The notes beneath the pieces were generated by a model that was not told the DNA's origin, made no database searches, and saw only the letters and a list, made by a program, of their open reading frames with translations. From Liolophura sinensis (lineage: Eukaryota > Mollusca > Polyplacophora > Chitonida > Chitonidae), in the NCBI RefSeq assembly GCF_032854445.1, contig NC_088299.1:7478324-7542323 (forward strand): a stretch of DNA of 64,000 bases, read 5' to 3'. The position numbers and the translations under genes were made by a program. Positions 10,657 to 23,300 of the stretch are shown here, in pieces. Position 1 is the first letter of the stretch. Each line of letters opens with the position of its first letter.

Positions 10657-12644
10657 GTCTTTTATGGGCGCCGCCATAACTTAATATTCATTAGCTAATA
10701 CGTGAGTAAATAGTTCATTTTTATTTTGGATGTGTTTGATTAATTCAGATACAGGTAGGTGCTTGATTTATTTATCATTGGCACAGATTTAGATTCATGG
10801 AATCTGAAAATACTTATTAATTATCTGATACTCCTCTATCAACAGTTATCCCCAAATTTTTCGGGAAATCACTGCGCTGATGGTGCCCATCTATACACGA
10901 GCCTTGTCTTGGTACCGTAGGATCACATAAAAAGGCGCGTGATCTCGAATGACTTCTAAATTCGATGTGGGCCCTGAATATCATTTTACTGTATAAAACA
11001 AGGAACCAGACGCAAGGTGAGGGTTTTCCAGATAAAAGAGTAACATAGGTATTTCGAATTTTATATTAATAGCACTAAAAGTTGAAAAATTCACATCAGG
11101 AAATTGAGTGAAATTGTCTCAGGGGACGAGGATTAGCAGACCTAGACGTTCGGGGCTCGGAAATTTAGAGACAGTGCGACGAGGGCAAACGATAACATGG
11201 ACGCAAATGGAAAATTAATTGTGGACTGTGGCCATAATGGGAACGCAAAGGCCGCAACGACCACACCGCTCGCTTATGACAAAGGTAAAAATTAGTTCAA
11301 TACTTCTTACGACATTTGAAGACAATACTGGCAAATACGTGCTAAATAAATTAAATAGGATGGCCTCACACTATGCAATATTTACACAACTTTTCAGAAA
11401 TCCATAACTGACACAAACTTCCTCATGTTAAATTTCTCTTTTAAAATCACGGTACATTATAATACCATTGAATTAAATTCATTGAGCCTTGACACCGAAC
11501 CATATGTAATATTCCTTAATGAGATGCATGTTGCATGAAAAAATCAGACAAGCCCAAAGTATTTATATTAAACGATACAAAATGTGATGGCCAAATAACT
11601 GGCATTAATTGATTTGAGCAAAACAGTTTATAGTCTTTTAAGTTTTGTATTTGTACTGCCTCACTTCCTACATGCGAGGCAGCTATCAGTTTTGTTAACC
11701 AACAACTCGTTCCTTGTGAATTAGTAGATGCTTTATTAATGAAATGGAGATATGAAGTCATTTGATGATCACAAGGTGTCGAGGTGATGAGAAGGTAAAA
11801 AGCTACAATAGAGGAGACTAGAGGAGAAACAACGTTCGTTAGGTATTTTCGTCATACAGTTAAAGGATATGCATCCACATATTATGAGTTCAATTATGAC
11901 AAGTGAATTAAATACAATGCGCCTGGCAGTACACATATCTCAAAACGTTATAACAGCATGTAAAATTAAATACATTCAAAGGTCTACCCATTCCGACAAC
12001 TTAAGAAATGGCAAAATTATCCCTGCCACAGAGTGACGGACTACTTTAATGTTCATCTAGGTTACAACATAAGGGCCTTTCACTAGTAGCTGGAATGTAG
12101 TGTATTACTACGAGCCGGCAGAGGTATAATTTGATGAACGTACAACCGAACACGTGCTTATAGAACTAACAGCATCTTTAACGAAATGACGCTAACAAAG
12201 AAGGTATATCGTGAATAAATATTTACAGATCACAATTACAGACACAATTAGAATGTCATTTAGGCGAACATGTGTGTGGTAATACAGTAAACAACCAGAA
12301 TACTTTTAAAGTTGACCAGAACACATTCACTTTCGATATCAACAACAACATGCCCCGAGCACAACGATATCTCTCTCTCACACTAATCTACACAGTTTCG
12401 TGATATGAAAATCACGAAAGTTTGTTCTGTTTCGTTCATAGTCAACTCACACTGTGGTCAGCTACACATGCAGGGGGAATCTGAAGGGATTCCAGTCCGT
12501 GACACGAGGTTTATGTCGTCTGTGTTCAGGGCTGAACATCCGATACGGCTGCAAACTGCTTGCCGTCGTAACATTCCATACACGGAATATACCAAGGAAT
12601 AAACCGTGGCGTACAGTATTCAACAACAACTCGTGTGTACCTCC
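10657..12644. other. Intergenic stretch, nothing recognised
   Basis: AT-rich DNA. Short open frames here have no domain features. It lies downstream of the MGAT4C-like gene. Confidence 0.4.
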
Positions 12645-13065
12645 GGACACAGACCCACATTACAACTTCCGTTTTTCGGGAGGATATTTACATTCTGTGT
12701 ATTTTAGGGTGTTAAGTCTTTTTTTTGCTGCCAGCCTGCCGTTTTTGATGTACAGGTGTATGCTTGGTATCAAAATGATGGAAATTGTTTTAATGATGAA
12801 TGTTTGAAATTCTGGGCGAGACGGCACGAGGAGGCAGGTGGTAATGAGGCTGCCAATGACGTCCCCTTGGCGTTGCTAGACACCCCTCCCAGCTGCCGGC
12901 ATGGAAAGGTCCAGATTTTGACGGTCAACTTTTGTCAAGATTTTTATGGCTTCTTTCTCACAGACTAGGCCAGGTATGTACCAAAGCTTATTGGCCAAGG
13001 AATGTTGGCTACAGCGCTAAAAGTTAAGATTGTCGGTTATGGAAAGTTAATGGGGGTCTGTGGCC
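12645..13065 (+). mobile_element. MITE-1 copy with both terminal repeats
   Basis: Begins GGACACAGACCCACATTA and ends TAATGGGGGTCTGTGGCC, an imperfect 18 bp terminal inverted repeat. Length 421 bp. It lies about 150 bp past the stop codon of the MGAT4C-like gene, so it could be in its 3' UTR. No clear target duplication. Confidence 0.85.
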
Positions 13066-13218
13066 ATCTTGTCATTTACTGCCGTAAATCTTTCTACACA
13101 CATGTACGTTAAAATAACAGGAGGGTCTAAACGGAAGGAGGTTCAAGACGGTGACTGCCCTCCGTCCCAAAACTCTATCCATGTACTCTTAAACCAGTAA
13201 GTTTACAAGTATGCAATG

Positions 13219-14399
13219 TCAATGGATTTCTAACTCTGATATAATCAGCCAGTTAGTTTGTCTTTCTTTTACAACAATTTGAACGCATGCTATCGCGAGA
13301 TCTCGTGATAAATTGTCAATAACCACGTGACCCTTGCTGAAGCTCTTAGAAATCACTATATCTGAGCACCTGAGTTGAGGTGACGTTACAGCTGCTGACC
13401 TACCTAATTCTAATACGCCATTTTGTAGAAAGTCCTCCGGAAAATCCTCTTGGCCAGTTTTCACCGAAATATTGGACAGGTGTTGAGGAGAATCGAACAC
13501 AATCCTGAAGGTGTCCCCTCTTTTAGGATCCCTAGACCAGAAAATTTCCTCTTCCCCGAGATAAAACTTTTGTGGTGTATACATCTCATATTGTTTAAGA
13601 GTGGTGGACAGGTTTGCGGGGGGATTGTTTCTTCTGGGTCTGGAAGCCAGAACGTCAGGATCGTTATACTCGACCTCATTGGGGTCTGCTTTAAACATCG
13701 GGTCCTTCAGGGAATTTATTTTATATTTTAGGGAGGAGCGCAAACCCTTGTGGTCAAAAAGCGTCGGCTTTCGAATTATTCTTTCATGCTGAAACATCAG
13801 TGTGTTGAAGTGCAGGTAAGTGACATCGTTGGGATGTTCACTGTGGAAGAGCATCAGCATTTGCGACAACTTTTCCAAGTCATATGTGTGGTACAGCTTT
13901 GCGATGAACCCAAGGCTGCAGAATTCCAGGCAGACCCACCCTGATTTATATTGTCTGTCATTCTGCGAGACGAAATCGCGGATGCTTAAAAAGTAGTTTG
14001 GCACAGCAATGACGTCATCCTCCAGTTGCAGGTAATACTCTGATAACGACTGGCTATACAGCATATTGAAAGCAAAATCAAAATTCTGCTTCGCTCTCCA
14101 TCGAGCTGTCGAGAGGGAGACTTTATCCTTGATTTTTAGGACATCCAAACTTGGATAAAATGATTTTGGCGCTTTTATCATCTGTATAAAACCCGAGTCC
14201 ACAAATTCTTTGTACTTGAGGTACAGAAACTCTCCAATTTCCTGTCGGTATTTTTCATCAAAATCCGCCAGAAATAAAACCAACACCATTTGACTCTTTT
14301 CTTCAACACTCGAATGTTTTATCAAAGAGTTGAGCGTGTGCACCACATATTTCTGTTTGCCGACACGGAAAATGCACGGTATTCCAATGCTAAGGTACA
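13219..14399 (-). CDS. MGAT4C-like: MGAT4C-like terminal exon: whole catalytic and C-terminal region
   Basis: 393 codons read in one exon to TGA at 13221-13219. The open frame extends to an ATG at 14409, but that ATG lies inside ATGATTTCAG|TG, a splice acceptor, and homology starts at VYLSIGIP; I therefore place the exon start at 14399 (phase 1). The LEDD motif is the expected Asp-bearing donor-binding site. A single large coding exon is compact compared with MGAT4A/B genes and could reflect ancestral retroposition, but that is only a possibility. Confidence 0.92.
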
Positions 14400-17300
14400 C
14401 TGAAATCATACAACAATATTAGACAATTTATTTATTTATTTGATTGGTGTTTTACACCGTACTCAAGAATATTTCACTCATACGACGGCGGCCAGCATAA
14501 TGGTGTGGAAACCGGGCAGAGCCCGGCGGAAACCCACGACCATCCGCAGGTTGCTGTCAGACCTTCCCACATACGGCCGGAGAGGAAGCCAGCATGAGCT
14601 GGACTTGAACTCACAGCGACCGCATTGGTGAGAGACTCCTGGGTCATTACGCTGCGCTAGCGCGCTAACCAACCGAGCTGAGGAGACCCCAATGTTAGAC
14701 AATATTATTACTACTACCGCTGCTACTGTTATATAACACAAATCAGATAAGAATTCCAGACTGCTGCTGATATCATCATGAATCTTACAAGAACTTTTGA
14801 AATTATGTATGTATGTGTATATGTATGTATGTGTATATGTATGTATGCTTGGGGTTTAACGTCGCACTTAACATGCAATTTTTCAATCATATGACGACGA
14901 GGAATCATTAGGTGTGTGTACCTATATTGTGAGAAGACACAATCTATATACATACAACTAATGACTCTTCGTCGTCATATGACTGAAACGTCTGGCTCAG
15001 TTGGGTAGCGCGCTAGCGCAGCGTAATGACCCTGCAGCCTCTCACCAATGCGGTCGCTGTGAGTTCAAGTCCAGCTGGCTTCCTCTCCGGCTGTTCGTGG
15101 GAAGGTCTTGCAGCAACCTGCAACCTGGTCGTGGGTTTCCACCGGGCTCTGCCCGGTTACCTCTGACCATAATGCTGGTCGCCGTCGTATAATTGAAATA
15201 TTCGGCGTAAAACACCAGTCAAATAAATCGAAGTGAAATGAATCCAGCAGCAAGTGCCATTTTTAAAGTCTTTGGTATGACCCGACTTGAGGCGGACGCA
15301 CTAACCATTAGGCCACAGAAGCGGTGAAATTATTAGTTCTGCCAGTGTTATTAACATATAGCACGAATTACATAAGAATTTCAGACCACTGCTGACTTTA
15401 TCATACCATGAATTATACAAGAACTTGAGAAATAGTTATTACCACTATACTGCTGCTATTATTGCTGTCACGAATAAAATCTTGGATCGAAGGTCTGGCA
15501 GCAACCCGCGGATGGTCGTGGATTTTCCCCCGGGCTCTGCCCGGTTTCCTCCCACCATAATGCTGGCCGCCGTCGTATAATGAAATATTCTTCAGTGCGG
15601 CGTAAAACACCAACCAAATAAATAAATAAATAAAATCTGAGATCAATCGAGTAAAGTATCCCTCAGACCGTCAGATACATTGGTACATTCCCTTAATCGT
15701 AACTGATCAATATTTATGCGTTTGACTGGTGCTTCACGTCGCACTCAAGAATATTTCTCTTATACGGTGGCGGCCTGCAATATGGTTGGAGGAAAGCGGA
15801 GAGACCCCTAGGAAAACTAACTGATCAATATATTAAAGCACAAAGGTCTGAACTGAGCCTGGACCAAAATCCATTAATTTTAATTAAAGAAAGGGGTGTG
15901 TAAAATAGGCACAAAGTTATAGTCAGATATATATTTGCACATTTTCTAACAATTGTCACACGTGTGGATACAAGTGAAATATTCTTGACGGCGTAAAACA
16001 CCAATCAAATAAATAAATAAATAAACACGTGTGGATACCATTTATATTTTTATCTGTCATCGGGTGGGAGCTAAATTCATATATATATAGTGTCGGACGC
16101 CGTGGTTTTTCGAAAACTGCTTGTCGACAGGAAAAAGGTGTCATTTTATGTAGCGTCCGACTCGAAGTCGGGAGATCCCGGCGTCAGACTTGGGTTGGGT
16201 CATACCACAGACTTTAAAATGGCACTTGCTGCTGCCTCGCTTGGCGCTCGTCACTGAGAGGTCAGTGGAAGGAAACATGGTTGGTTGGCCCTGTGTCAGT
16301 ATAATGTGACTAGATGAGGTGTCATGTTTCGTGTCTTTGACATGATACTTCAGTGGAGGCAGCACTTTGGCCGCATGGACTCGTCCTGCCACAAGAAGAC
16401 ACTATATATACACACATCTAATGTTTCCTCGTCGTCATATGACCCAAACGTTGCTAAGTACGACGTTAAACCCCAAGCATTCATGCATACATACATTTAT
16501 ATAGCTTCCATCGGAGTTTTGAATTTGGTGTTGCGCTAGCCACGGGGTTCAAGCCCAACACTTATAGCTATTGGTCTAAGTGTCACTCAGACACAGAATT
16601 TTTGTTAAAATTAACAGATTTATTTTTGAGTATAGGCAGTGAGAACGGAAGATATATGTAAAACTACTGTTATAACCATTGCCCTACCAGGATTCTTTCG
16701 TCTAGTTCCCCACATGATCGCATCTGAAAACCACTCTCTTGGTATTGATGACGTCTACAAAGAAGAGAGAAAACCAGTTAAAATGAAAAAAAAAAGAAAC
16801 AATAAAAAAAAAAAAAATAATAAAAAACCCCTAGAATTCATATACATTGTAAATATAATGACATTGTTCCATTGAGGCGCCTTGAGCACTGAAATACTCT
16901 TAACAAGGGTTAATATCTTAAATTTAACTCCGCCCCTCGAAAGCTATAATATGTAATGACCATGTGATCTTGATATAACTATAGCGTATTGTGACGTCAT
17001 TCTAGAGTATAGATGCCAATTGGTGTGAGGCAGGCCGTACAGCCAATCAGAAGCAACATACACTGATCTATTGTTTAGTAATAGTAGTTACACGGATACT
17101 CAGCGACAGAATACGGAAATATAGGGGGTAAATAAAATATGTGAAAAATTGTTAAATACGTTTGTATAAAATATATAAAACTATGTAAATTAAGAATCAA
17201 ATTCCAGCCTGAAGTGATTTAAGATCTAAGAAACATACCCGACTTAAAAGTGTTTCTCTGTTATATGGAGCAATCTCATGAGTGTAATTTTGCTGTTGGA

Positions 17301-20300
17301 ATACAAGACTTCCCGCTGAAAGAAAGAAAGAAATCATTGAACGAATGATTAATTTTTCGTTGCTTGCGTTTCAGTCACATAACGACGGCGTCTCTTATTT
17401 TGATTACAATTTATTGATTTATTTATGTTTTTATTTATTCGTGTATTCAATGAATAGAAAACTGACCTGAACCCAAGAACGCGGCAATAAAACACTATTT
17501 ACAGGGGTGGTATTGTATATGCAAATAACACATGTAAAGTAAAAAAAGTCAGTACAGTAAAACTGAGGCATATGGTACATTAAACAGAAATTAGCTATTT
17601 TAAACATTATATTTCGACAGGTACCGGGGTCATTATATTAAACTGTTCTTCCCAACTGAAACACCATGTTGAAAACCCGGCGTGGATCGACCTTGCAATT
17701 GGTAGCAACTGTGTTTTTGGCGACAGGAAGCAACTGAGAACATCCGATCGGTTGGTGAATCAGCAGTTTAACGTTTCCTACACGTGACTTAAAGCATCCA
17801 GATGTACCCAATTTCGTCAGTCTACGCGTCCTTAGGTACAGAAATTGAATTGGGTAAGACACCACAAGAGGCAAGGTTACTGATAAACTTTTCCACATAA
17901 GTATTGCGCTTAGGTCGACCTTAGGTCACCAAGCGATCTTAGACTTGAGCCAAAATTTCAAATCACTTTAAAATAGCTCTTTCTTATGTAACAAGGTCAA
18001 AATATTGCTAGACAACGTAAATTCTGGGTAAGATATTGTACAACAAATTTCAGTTAAAATAACAAAAATGAGCATACCAAATATAATGACTGTCAATTTT
18101 GTCTAAGATTTCTTCATGATCCCGGGGCCAGTACATTCTTTAAGAATTAATACTTAAGTATTTACGTAAATCATTCTCCCCTAAGAAAAAATGTGTATTC
18201 ATAAAATTTTTTAGAACAATACCTAAGGAAGTAAATTCTGAGAAGTTAAGAATTTATCAAGTGCGTGTCCTGTGGCAAAACACTGCTCTTTAAAATAAAG
18301 TTAGCTTTGGTACAGCGCATTGTCACGTGAGCATTATAAACTTCATTTAAGCAATTCCTTCTGTGTTTAAATTGGCGTCCTTAAGGTATGGAAGCCGGAT
18401 GCGGCCACTCGCGTTCTCTTACTTTCGACCTTATGAATAAAACATCGAAAACGCGACAACGCGAAAGGGCACAGCGCGAAAGCACGAAAACAAGAAAGGA
18501 CAAAGCCCGAAAATGCGGTTTTGCCTACTTCGCACTTTCTGGTTTTCAACCCGCGTTTTAGGGTGTTCGCTTCGTGTTTTCGAAAATGCGAAGTTAAATT
18601 TCGCCCTTTTGAAAAGGCTAAAAACGCTAATGCGCGAAGTTAAATTGACTCTTCGCCTTCTGGTTTCTGCTGTTCAGACCTCCAATCTGAATTTATTGTC
18701 AGCGTGCTGCATTAAGCCACCACTAGTCCTGAGCGCGCCACTACAGAAGCAAAACCATGATTTTAGGAATAAAAAAAAAAACAAAAAAAAAAAACGAACG
18801 AGGACCAACTCCTAACATGTTATACGTATATGGTTCGTTACTTGAGAAATAGAAAAGGGTCATCTTCTTTAGACCAAAACATAATGGCATACAACAGTTG
18901 GGTACCTGTTTGTCAATAAAATAACCATTTTATACCATTTGATCTCGTTAACACATGCCTTCATTTTTACCATTCAAAAGAACACATCCTTTCTATTTTA
19001 TTATTATATTAACTGACCGAAATTAAAAATAAATGGTGTAGCTGGAATTACTTTACCCTACCGGAAATTCTTGCACACTATTGAGTTTACACACTACTCA
19101 GCACTCAGCACTGAGAGGTTAGATCAAGGAAACAGGACTGGTTGGCCAGGTGTCAGTACAGGTGTCACGCCTGATGATAATTCAGTGGCGGCAGCACTTT
19201 GGCGGCACGGACTCGCCCTGTCACAAGAAGACACAGTATGTATACACACACCTATTGATTCTTCGTCGGCATGTGACTGTTAAGCACGACATTAAAGGCT
19301 TTTTACCGGCTCAAACATCTATCCACTGGAGGCAGCAGTGGAAGTAGAGAGGTGTGCAAGGTAAGCTGATGGAGCAAAACTGTGATGGTATACTTAACCA
19401 CAGAACTAAGGTAGAGTCAGTAATTATATGGATTATCAGACAGACAAGGAAGTTAAAAAAGCAAACTAGAATTTCACTATGAAATGTTAAAAAAGTGCGA
19501 CAAGTAAATTGGCAATCATTTAAGAAAAAATAACAGCATTGCAAATGTGTGGGCCATAGCAGAATTCATGCCTTATTTTTGTGCAGTCCTGCTTTTCCAG
19601 TTTCCAGTCGTCCGGACGATCGCCCAAGTCGTTTATATTTCCAGTTTTATTGAGTTTGTGCGACCAACTCATTTGATTTGCCCGCGACAGAGGCACGCAC
19701 ATCTGTCCACCCTCCACAACCCACTCACTCAAAACAGCTATTCGTATTAATTTCTAAGACCTTGAATTTCATCGCATTTATTTTGAATGAATGAATGAAT
19801 GAATGATTCGAGCTCAAAGCCTCACTTTTGGCTTATTTGTGGTGCTGTTTTTTTTATTATAAACCTCATCTTTGTGGGGTTTTTTTTTGCAAAAACATTT
19901 TCAAAACAGTACCTAGATGAGGTGACTTTTGATTTCACAGGCACTATCTGTACTAGAGCTTGTTCAGTACCGTGTAACCCTCTTTCGCATACACAACAGC
20001 ATAGCAGCCTCGTCTCATCGACTACCTAACACTCGTAAACACAGCATAAGGCAACGTGCGCCATTGCTGTACCAAAATGCTCTTTAACATTCTGGGGTTG
20101 ACGTCTCAAGGCACGAAGACTTCTTCCAAGAGCATCACATGCGTGTGCGATGAGATTGAGGTCCGGTGATCTCGATAGCCACACCATGACGTCAATACCC
20201 GCTAAGCCCAATCCTATTCTACTGCCTCTGGTTCCACTGCAGGTGAAAGTTTGCAGACCGTAGCCGTTTATTACGGTTTCCCTTTTTCAGAATCGGCCCA

Positions 20301-23300
20301 AAATAAAGACGTCGGACACAAAGATGGGCAGCGTGCAAAACGTTTCGTATGGTCTGGGCAGTTACGCCACCCCTTAACAGTGCGCAACTGGTTGGTGTTG
20401 CGGTAGCACAAGGATTAGGCCGTACGCAAGAATATTTCACTTGTAGGACGCGGTCAGCAATATGGTGGGATAAAAGCGGGAGGCACGACTTAAGACTAGG
20501 TCCTATGGACCGTGGTATAGCTGTCATCGCACTACTTGGACAAGGCCCTACAGAAACTGGTGTAACTATCATCACACGCCTTAGATGAGGTCATGTAAAC
20601 ACTGGTATAGCTGACTTCGTACTTGTTAAACTAAGTCCTAGCATAGACCTGGAATAGATTCATTACATGCTCGACGACACGAAGCCTTTAGGGATCTGTG
20701 CTCCGGTAGATAACACCTTACCACGAAGCCTTTCTCCAAGGCACGTGAAGCGTACCCTTGTCGCCATGGTGATCATCATAATAGCCTACTCTCAGCAATT
20801 CATACTGAATCAATAAAGACTGAGTCCATCGTAGCAGAAAACATTCCGGAATTCTTGTAGCATAACACATCAAATGCATTGGACCGTTAAGCGTAAAAAC
20901 TGTTTTCTGCATGTAAGATGCAGTAAACATCCCCCTATCTTTCAACATCGGTCGGTCGGTCGGTAAAATTGTTCACATCCTATATCTTTAACATGTACGG
21001 GTTGGTAAATTTTTCGATTACTATCATATTTACATGAACCTTTTGGCCAAATTTTTGATATCCTATCTTGTAACATGGGTCGGTCAGTAAAATTTTTAAT
21101 ATCCTATCTTGTATCATGGCTCGGTTGGTAAAATTTTTTTTATGCCCTATCTTGTCACATTGCCCATTCACTTATACCTGAGAGGAAGACAACGTCGATA
21201 TTTTGCTGCAATATTTGACTGTGTAACAATCTATGTCTTTAGGTGCAACTAAGAAGGTCCATATATCACAAATCCCTCGTTGTATTCGTCTGTCCGTCTG
21301 TCGGTCTTGACACCCATCTTTTAACATGGGCCAATCAATTAACGTGGGACCTGGGTGAAAGACGACACGAAACCTCACGCAGGGGAAATCAGGCAAGCCT
21401 CGATTCTCATGTACATAGGTACAGGTTCCATGTTATAGACCTGCCATTGTACAGTGTATAAGCTTACATACACGTACATGTGCATATAATCAGAGAGATG
21501 CACATGTATTTTATGCAGCTGTATGTCTTTTATCCTCTGTTTACGACAAACTGTCTTCTGTACACATACAGTTGTGCACACATTCTTGCGATATCCATGT
21601 ATATATAATAACACTGCATGAATGAATGTACATGACATAAATAAAAAATATATAATATAGATATAGATGTAAATCTAAAAACAGCCGGGTTAATAAGCTG
21701 TATGATGCATCTCAAAATTGAACAAAATAAAAAACTTTACGCGATCTCCTGAGTTAAAATAAGACGGTAGTCTTTACTAAATTAACGACCTCCGGCTCAT
21801 ACTGGCTTCCTCTCCGGCCGGACGTTGGAAGGTCTGCAGCAACCTGCGGATGGTCGTGGGTTTCCCCCGGGCCCTGTAAGGCGTTTTTCTGATGTACTTG
21901 GTTACTCAATAAATCAGTTTTAATCTGGAATTCTTACGAGGTCATGTGATGCACCATTTTAAAGCAACCGGAAATAGGCTGTCACTCGGACGCCCGTATG
22001 ATTAAAAGACAAACCGGTGTTCGGGTGACGTAAGCGGAAATACCTAAAAGTTCTTGGGCTATAGAGATAACTCGCGCCTGTTTTGCAAAACTGATAACAT
22101 AGCACCGCTTCCGACTTTTTCAATATGTACAATTTTGCTTACTGTGAATTGTGATATCTCGGCTATGGCCAGTTTCAAAGAACAAAACGTTATGCATTTT
22201 AGACTTCACGTGGGATACTTTATTTAGTCTGGTGTTGTATTTTCTTTTAATTTGTTTGGTGTTTTACGCCGTACCCAAGAATATTTCACTTATACGTCGG
22301 CGGCCAGCATTATGGCTGAAGGAAACTGGGCAGAACCCGGGGGAAGCCCAGGACCATCCCCAGGTTGCTGCCAGACCTTTCCACGTAAACACATGTATTT
22401 AGAACCGCGTATTATAGGGATAGGGAAATAAATAAATAAATGAAGGCTTTACCGCTAAAATACCCACAGCCTTGCAACAACGGAGCCAAAAGGGCCTGGT
22501 ACGGGAAGGCCGGGAATCGTCCCCAGAGAGGTACGACAAGAAACTGTTAATATCAAAATCTCATCACAGTTCTGTAAATTTCTAAATAGGAAGTATAAAA
22601 CTTACCCATTACTCATAAAAGTTATATGACCATAAAAGAGCTGATTGCTTAGTAATAACCCGCCAAAGATGCCACCAAAAACGCCAATTTTTTGTTCAAA
22701 CAAGGCATCGTGTCTTTACTTTGTAAGATGAAGATGAACGTTAACTAGTAAAATATCTATACCGAATCTTTCATGTGTGTTTTTCTACGTGCTGTGAGAG
22801 TTTCGTTCTAGTTAACGTATGTCCTCATATGTAAAAAATAAACTTTATAATGTGATCAGATTCGTCATATTTTGGCAAGTTTCAGATTTGTTTCTCGGCC
22901 ATAGTCTGTCAGGCATCCTTCATAGTATAGTCAACTAACGAACTCACTATGCAGAACACTTTGCATTTCGGGAAAGAGTTCGAATCTTTGTTATTCTCCT
23001 TTTTTGGCAACATACTTTTTGTGTGAGATAAAATATAGGCTGTCATGCATTAAATAAGTGTTATCATGAATTGGAACGGATACTTGGTAAGCTATGGTAC
23101 AACGTAACTTGTGTCAACTATAGCGAAATTAAACGTGAATCCTTGTTGAGAGCACATGCGGTCCTCTAGCTATCATTAAATTTAACATGTTTTGTGTGGG
23201 GTAGCATAAGGCTGAACATGTGTTATATATGTATTTAATTGATTGGTGGATAGCTGAGTGTTCATTAATTTTTCATAAAGTTACATTTGTGGTGCCGTGA

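Noticed and set aside
14400-14409. ATG at 14409 as the start of the MGAT4C-like protein
   Set aside because: The ATG lies inside a splice acceptor (ATGATTTCAG|TG), and a secretory-pathway enzyme needs an N-terminal anchor, found instead at 23.7 kb.
14995-15075. tRNA gene
   Set aside because: A-box and B-box-like words belong to the SINE-A head; there is no complete cloverleaf. The same applies to the heads near 1.9, 16.2, 33.9, 50.7 and 55.8 kb.
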